Source: Mesotaenium endlicherianum (Eukaryota > Streptophyta > Zygnematophyceae > Zygnematales > Mesotaeniaceae). Taken from it: a DNA stretch of 64,000 bases. Position 1 is the stretch's first letter. Each line of letters starts with the position of its first letter. The stretch is from NCBI GenBank assembly GCA_009602735.1, contig WELA01003228.1, forward strand, positions 18,281 through 82,280, written 5' to 3'. The notes below the pieces were generated by a model. That model made no database searches, was not told the DNA's origin, and saw nothing but the letters and a program-made list of their open reading frames with translations. The translations under genes were made by a program, and so were the position numbers. Positions 58,706 through 64,000 of the stretch are shown one piece after another.

Positions 58706-59414
58706 TGAAAGGGGGAAGATTGCGGGGAGTGCGCCCATACACACTCACGCACTCTCACCTGTTAGTGGAAGCGTGCACGAGGACCTTTCCTAGTTGCATA
58801 CACAAGGTGGAGTGGCCTGGTGGTATGCCACCCTTGCAAAAGTTAGAGGGCTACATGAGAGAGGAGTGGAAAAGAACTCACTTTATTAAGAAAAGTCGTG
58901 TACAAGATAAGAAGGTTAGACTAGACTAGACTAGACAAGACAAGACCCCCTCTTTTATGCTTCAACTCTAAGTGTCCTCTCTAGCAAAGTACCTCCAGAA
59001 CCTTCTACTATGGCTCCTTCCATGTAGGTGACCTTGTCTAGTTGGACAAGCTAGCACACTCACACGAACACAATCACCCTCTAGAATATTCTACTACACA
59101 ATCCACTAACTCCTCACGGAGTTTCTAGAAATTCCACGATCACTTTTGCACTCTACGTAATTGTACGTAGTTTTTGGAACCCTCATGTTTCAATGTCCTA
59201 CTTCCTGGACTCCAACCGACATTTTCGTCACTGGACCTGTCCTTGTCACTAAATAGAATCTGTGACATAAAAAATTCACTAAAAACTTCCAAAATTCATA
59301 ACTTTCTCAATACTTGTCAAAATGACTTGAAATAAAGGCCAAAGTTCTCTTAAAATTACACTCTATGCGTATAAAATACTAGAAGGATACAAACTACACA
59401 TTCATAACCTTACA
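58706..59414. mobile_element. Solo LTR inserted in the RT region of element D
   Basis: 709 bp from TGAAAGGGGGAAG to ACCTTACA, flanked by the exact 5 bp duplication AAGAA (58701-58705 and 59415-59419). It holds a short AGACT/AGACA tandem repeat at about 58917-58947 and no significant ORF. Its family is different from the other LTRs in the window. Confidence 0.85.
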
Positions 59415-60537
59415 AAGAAGACTTGCAAAAACTTATCCAAGTAAGGCCTAAAAATGTCATTCATAGCACCCATGAAGGTTGCAGGAACATTAGTCAGTCC
59501 AAATGGCATCCGATTAAACTCATAGTGTTCATAACGTGTGCGGGAGGCAGTCTTGTGTTGATCTCTTCAGCAATTCTGATTTCATGATAGCCACTCTTGA
59601 GATCTATCTTACTGAGCACTTTAGCACCAGACAGGGTATCAAGCAAGTCCTCGATTCTGGGTAAAACATACTTGTTCTTCACTGTAATTCTGTTAAGAGC
59701 TCTGTAATCCACACACATTCGCATACTACTATCCTTCTTTTTAACAAATAAGATGGGTGCGCCATAAGGTGATTTACTTGGAGAAAAATGACCATTTTCC
59801 TCTAGCTCTGCAATCTGTGTTTTCAACTCTTCGCTCTCCACATAAGACAAGCCATAGGTGCATTGCCAAGGTGGCTAACTCCCAGGTAATATATCAATCT
59901 TATGGTCTACTTCCCTCTTAGGGGGTAGTCCTGGAAGCATATTAAAAAAATCAGTATACTGAGCAACAATTTTTGCAGCAGTAGAGTGCTCCAAAGGGCT
60001 CACCTTTTTCTCAACCACTTCTTCAAGTTAAGATGGTACCTCTTTTAGCAGCAGGCATAACATTATGTCTTCCCTCTGGTTCCAGCTTTTGATGAACTCA
60101 ATTGCATTCAGCAATTTGCATCCTCCTAGAAGCCTCTTTTTTTCCTTCATTTGCCATCCATACGAGACAAGAGGAAGAGCACTGGTGGGTGCCAAGTTAG
60201 TCTGCCCATCACTGGCTCCTCTCACTTTAACTGTACCTCTGCTTTAACACACTACAAGTTGATGTCTGTTAAGCCAGGACTTGCCTAGCACGAGATCATA
60301 AAAGCAAATGTTGTGTACCTCAAATGTAAGCGTTTCAGTTAGAACTGCAATGCCGGAACCTAACTGGAACTCAATAGGATTGGTTATAACTCCTCCCGGG
60401 ATACTTGAGGCATCTCCAAGGATTATTTTTCTATTCTCATAGGTGACAGTAGGCAGCTTTAGCCGCTTAACTAAGTCCTTATGGATAAAATTTTGTGACG
60501 CCCCTCCGTCAACAAATGCCCTCACCTTCCTACCTGC
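59415..60537 (-). mobile_element. RT and protease region of element D
   Basis: RT blocks [17 protein letters not shown] and [19 protein letters not shown], then protease (AFVDGGASQNFIHKDLVKRL) and flanking sequence as in element A. Broken fossil; ends at the N-type LTR fragment. Confidence 0.82.
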
Positions 60538-60598
60538 TGTAGTGATTTGAGTTATAATATATTAATTTGCATATATTTTAATGCTTTTGAATATATGT
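60538..60598 (+). repeat. Fragment of an element N-type LTR
   Basis: About 60 bases starting TGTAGTGATTTGAG match the first part of the N LTR, then the match stops. It marks a further insertion or rearrangement point at the truncated end of element D. Confidence 0.8.
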
Positions 60599-61808
60599 TG
60601 TGCGTTACGAGGTCGAGTGCGCAACACAGATATAAGCAACACATCATAAGCAAGCAAGCTTTGTTGCAATGAAGTCTATAATACATGTGGCTTTATAGCC
60701 AAAAAGTGAGTTAAGTCTCAAATGTTTTAATTCCCCCCCCCGCTCTCAACCTCCAGCTGTTGGGCTGTGTACGCTGCCTAAGGCTAGCTCAGAGCAGTCG
60801 TTGCAGAACCAGTCTCTAGCTGGCACGCGAGTCAGCGGCGGGTCGAGGCAGCCAATGTGGAAGTCGAGGTTGCAGCTGTCGCAGAGCAGAATCTTGGCCT
60901 CCTGGCCAGGACTGTGGCAAATCTGGCATGCCCAGTCCTTGGGCGGACGCGCGTCGTGGGGACGAATTTGCAAGTCAATGTTAGGAAGGTGGCATGGTCC
61001 ACAGTTCTTCGTGTGGTCCTTGTGAAGACGGCCATGTGCGTCTTCCAGCTCCAGGACTCCTGACGCCAAGACGCGCTTGACGCGCAGGATGACCGACGAG
61101 CTGCTGGTGTCAAGGGTGTTCTTTGTCTGACGTCGCAGGTACACGAAGTCTCCTGCGGAAAACTGCAACACCCGCGGACGGTACGCTCCTCCACGAGTCA
61201 TGGCATACCTCAGCGTATCGCAATGCTGTGCGATGCTGAGTTTATCTATGGCCATGGGCATCAGGCGCTGGAAGAGCTGCGCACGCTGCCCGATAAGAAC
61301 GCTCCACGTCTCGGGACTGTCCAAGTCCCAGACGTTCTCGGCCACAATCCTGGCTGCGGCGGGCAGGACTGGTTGGCGGCCGTAGAGAAGGAAGTAGGGA
61401 GAGTGCGAGGCCAAGGAGGCTCGCTTACTGAACCTCTACCCCATAGCCAACCACGAGAGGGCGTCGTCCCAGTGGGTGCTGTCGTGGGCAAGGCAGTACT
61501 TCCGCAATCTGGCCTCAGCGAAACTGTGCAGACAGATCGTCTCGAGCTGTCAACCACCTACTGTGGCCGGACAAGCTGGCACGGGGCCAGCTGGACTCGC
61601 GGGCGCGACTGCCCTCGCGCAGCTAGCTCGACGCGGGGGTTGCCAGAGATGCGGCATAAGCTCTGCTCGGGTGGCTGCTGTAAACGGGAGGCGAGGGAGC
61701 GGCCTGCCACTCGTGCGCGCCACCTTCTGAGAAGGCGTTCGTGAGGGGCCGTCGCCTGCGATGTGGCTGCGTGGGACGCCGGTGCGTCGAGCTGCAGGGT
61801 TGATAAAA
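60599..61808 (-). mobile_element. Element C: integrase with C-terminal PHD finger, and a piece of 3' LTR
   Basis: Fossil fragment of the same family as B. The integrase end runs from about 61740 to 60746: ASHSPYFLLYGRQPVLPAA, GDFVYLRRQTKNTLDTSSS, VILRVKRVLASGVLELED and GPCHLPNIDLQI. It is followed in the same frame by a PHD finger: CQICHSPGQE, LLCDSCNLDFHIGCLDPP, RDWFCNDC. The zinc ligands are C-x2-C-x11-C-x2-C-x4-H-x2-C-x14-C-x2-C, a full Cys4-His-Cys3 set. A G-rich polypurine run (minus strand, about 60736-60745) and what may be part of an LTR (60599-60735) follow. Element F's LTR cuts it off at the right. Confidence 0.8.
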
Positions 61809-62523
61809 TGAAATGATTTACCAAATAAGCGATTAACAATTAATGAAGATCTTAATATCAGCGAGTACTCTCTATGGTATTTTCAATTTAATTGATGAAA
61901 CAGCAAAAGACAACACACTAGCAGTGGACAATACTCGAAAGTCAAATGCAAGTAAACTAGCATCAATAATGCAAACAGTAAACTCATGCATAAGCAAGGC
62001 TAGAAGACAGTGCGTATCAATGGCTTCTCGCCTTGGATTCAGATCTCTCTCGATAAGCTCTACAAGAGAGTTGGCCACATTTCCGAATGCCGAACTTGAA
62101 AGCAATACCTAGCATATGTACATAGAATGAGTATACTGTTTAACGGCAAGTGCGATGGCACCGCCTACCCGGGAGTTAACCACGTTGGTAGGACCTCGGT
62201 TAACCAAATCCACCGCCATCTCCCATCACCCCGAATCGCCATCCATCTTAAGGATGTCATCTGGCCATTCATCTCGCATTCCACACTTAGATGCATATCA
62301 AGGCAGTTTGCTGGTACCGAGTACGGAAGTCAGCTGGCTGTCGAACAATGTGTCAGCAAGCTGTCCTAAGTTGACTTCAGCCTGCTGCTTCCGGCTGAGT
62401 CATTAAACTGATACTTTTATAAAGTCCAGCAGACTAAACATTAACTAGAGTTCAGCAGGCTGAACTTAATCAACTATTATATTTAAATGAATATTATATC
62501 AACCAGCATACTGATTCATTACA
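61809..62523 (-). repeat. Element F 3' LTR
   Basis: 715 bp from TGAAATGATTTACC to TTCATTACA, same family as the LTRs of A. The polypurine motif and hairpin GTTGTCG-CCT-CGACAAC (62542-62558) follow exactly as in A. Confidence 0.9.
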
Positions 62524-62569
62524 ATCCCTCCAACTTAACATGTTGTCGCCTCGACAACACTAACACTGG

Positions 62570-64000
62570 GTACATGGTTTCCCCAGCTGAAATTACTGAT
62601 CCCCCTCCCACCGCCTCTTGCTTTAACACTGATGCCTCACTATGGGTATCACTAGTAACAACGTGCTGTCACCTCCGCCCTCAGCCTACTGCCATTATGA
62701 GGGAGATGTTCCTGGGGCCCTATGGTCAGGGGAGCGAGACCGGGAGCCAGACCTCCTTTGGTCTTGGGGTCTCGTGAAGCCTGGGGGCTCCGAGTAGTGG
62801 GAACCAAGGGGAGAACGCTGTAACTGGGCTGTTTCATCCTGTACAGTCTGAATATGAATGAAGGCAGCCTTCTCCTGGGCAGCCCTCAAACTGACAGGTA
62901 CATATACTGGCATCCCAAAAGGATGTTGCATGACATGAGCCAAGGGCACATGCCCTTGCTGTGAGGGAGATGCTGGCAAGCCTCTGGCTATTTCTCTAGC
63001 AGCCCTCCTATCTGCCCTGTCTGACTGGGTCTCCGCGCCTACAGATGGGCTCTGTCCTCTGGCAATTTCCAGCCAAGTGATATCTTCCTCTTCAGCGAGC
63101 TGGTGCAAGGCTATGTCTGCCCTGGTCAACCCAGTCTTCTCCATTACAGAGGATGTGGCAGGTGTTTGGATCACAGCGGGGCTAGTGTCCTCTTCCTTGC
63201 CTTCCTCTTCTTCTTCCTCTGACCCCTCCTCTCCTTCCCCGAGCTCCTCTGAGACTGCTGGGGTCTCCTCTGTCAGCAGCTCCACCTCTGCCCGAGAAAA
63301 AGAGTACCCCACCGACCTTCCCCTTTTGGGTGCAGGTGGAGGCTGTTGAGTCCGGACCGCATATAGGTCTTTCTCTCCCTGCTTGCTTGCCCATTTGGCA
63401 TAAGCGTGCTTCCCTTTAGAGAATGCCTTGCGGGCCTTGCTCCAGTCCTGCTGCATTTCTTGACTCATACAGTCCCTTACTCCATCCAATCTTGGGTCCC
63501 AAGCTGCAATGTGAGGGGGCAACACTATGTTCCCCTGTCGGTCTGTTATGAAATCTTCCTCCCTTGCCTTGTCATTTTGCTGGTCCCTCATGTTGATGGT
63601 CATCCACCGCCAATCGGTGGGCTTCTGGAAGAAGGCAAGGTCTGTCCTTTTCAGCGTACACGGGTACCAGTGCCCTGCAAAGTCCAGCTGACTGGTTTCC
63701 CTCGCCAAGAATTCCCAGGTCCTTCTCTCCACCTCATTATACATGGCCTTGAACCTGTTGTGGGATGTAGAGACCTTAAAGCTGTCCGCGTCCGTGGGGA
63801 TCATCCTGATAACCCTATCTTTCCCCCAGATACCCGGAATCGATACAGCTCCTTCCTCATTCACTTGGGCCATTGCCTTGGCCTCTCTGACCGTATATCC
63901 CACCGTCCTGGCATAATCGTGGTTGAGGAGTCCTATGCTCACCTCTATATACTTGTCAAAGCTTTTGGATGTCTCCCCTTCCCTCTGCAAGATGTCCTTC
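62570..64000 (-). mobile_element. Third ORF of element F (best preserved copy in view)
   Basis: A long open stretch of more than 430 residues runs from the window edge to about 62695. The core holds DKYIEVSIG, TVGYTVREAKAMAQ, GIWGKDRVIRMIPTDADSF, RRTWEFLARETSQLDFAGHW, KPTDWRWMTI, IVLPPHIAAWDPRLDGVRDC and KGKHAYAKWASKQGEKDLY. An acidic Glu-rich middle follows, then LPASPSQQGHVPLAHVMQHP, GMPVYVPVSLRAAQEKAAF and the tail RRSGSRSRSPDHRAPGT. No membrane segment or signal peptide is visible in this part. The beginning lies outside the window. I do not recognise the family. Confidence 0.75.

Larger units (their letters stand above)
51330..60537 (-). mobile_element. Element D: second A-family chromodomain Ty3 element
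   Basis: Fossil in the same orientation and order as A: 3' LTR (split by piggyBac), polypurine tract with hairpin, third ORF, chromodomain, remnants of integrase, RNase H, RT (with a solo LTR inside) and protease. Its gag and 5' LTR are not present in the window: protease is followed directly by a fragment of an N-type LTR. It is much more decayed than A, with many breaks. Confidence 0.85.
61809..64000 (-). mobile_element. Element F: third A-family chromodomain Ty3 element (runs off the window)
   Basis: The 3' LTR is 61809-62523 (715 bp), then polypurine tract and hairpin, then the third ORF to the window edge. Its LTR lies next to fragment C. Only the 3' end is visible, so its gag-pol and wholeness cannot be judged. 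Confidence 0.88.

Noticed and set aside
1-64000. CRISPR array, bacterial operon or organelle DNA
   Set aside because: No regular spaced repeats; genes have many GT/AG introns and plastid targeting leaders, so this is nuclear eukaryotic DNA.

Overview
This is a nuclear genomic window from a photosynthetic eukaryote of the green lineage, most likely a green or streptophyte alga. It carries intron-rich nuclear genes for the photosystem I subunit PsaE and for 15-cis-zeta-carotene isomerase, both with plastid targeting regions. Its Ty3-type retroelements have plant-style initiator-tRNA-Met primer binding sites. The species cannot be fixed from the sequence. Two runs of N (16556-17103 and 31133-31748) are assembly gaps inside genes.

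The left half (1-34764) is the host gene region. In order it holds: a GDP-fucose O-fucosyltransferase-like gene (minus, running off the left edge); a 4 kb gene-free stretch with two strong inverted repeats; a predicted thylakoid-lumen protein with a twin-arginine signal (minus); an alkaline ceramidase (plus); WDR75/UTP17, an SSU-processome WD-repeat protein (minus, 6.8 kb); Z-ISO (plus, divergent from WDR75); psaE (minus); and a large membrane E3 ubiquitin ligase of the Doa10/MARCH6/SUD1 family (minus). Most intron boundaries were placed by joining open frames at GT/AG sites with matching phase.

The right half (about 35.7-64 kb) is a nest of mobile elements inserted into one another. The main family (A, D, F here) is a minus-strand chromodomain Ty3 element with LTRs of about 715-720 bp. 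Its order is gag, protease, RT, RNase H, integrase, chromodomain, then an additional same-strand third ORF before the 3' LTR. Element A (35847-49818, target duplication GCATT) sits inside an older element B. A is itself split by a younger plus-strand Ty3 element N (37916-42015, duplication CCAGT) and by a 940 bp solo LTR. B and a related fragment C belong to a second family, whose integrase in C ends in a PHD finger rather than a chromodomain. Element D has a complete piggyBac DNA transposon (51416-54229, TTAA target, 13 bp terminal inverted repeats) in its LTR and another solo LTR (58706-59414, duplication AAGAA) in its RT region. Element F begins at 61809 and runs off the right edge.

The least expected material is the third ORF. 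Three diverged copies lie in the window, always between the chromodomain/integrase end and the 3' LTR, with a conserved core, an acidic middle and an Arg/Ser-rich tail. I do not recognise the family. Close behind is the coexistence of two retroelement families with different histone-reader modules (chromodomain and PHD finger) in one nested array.
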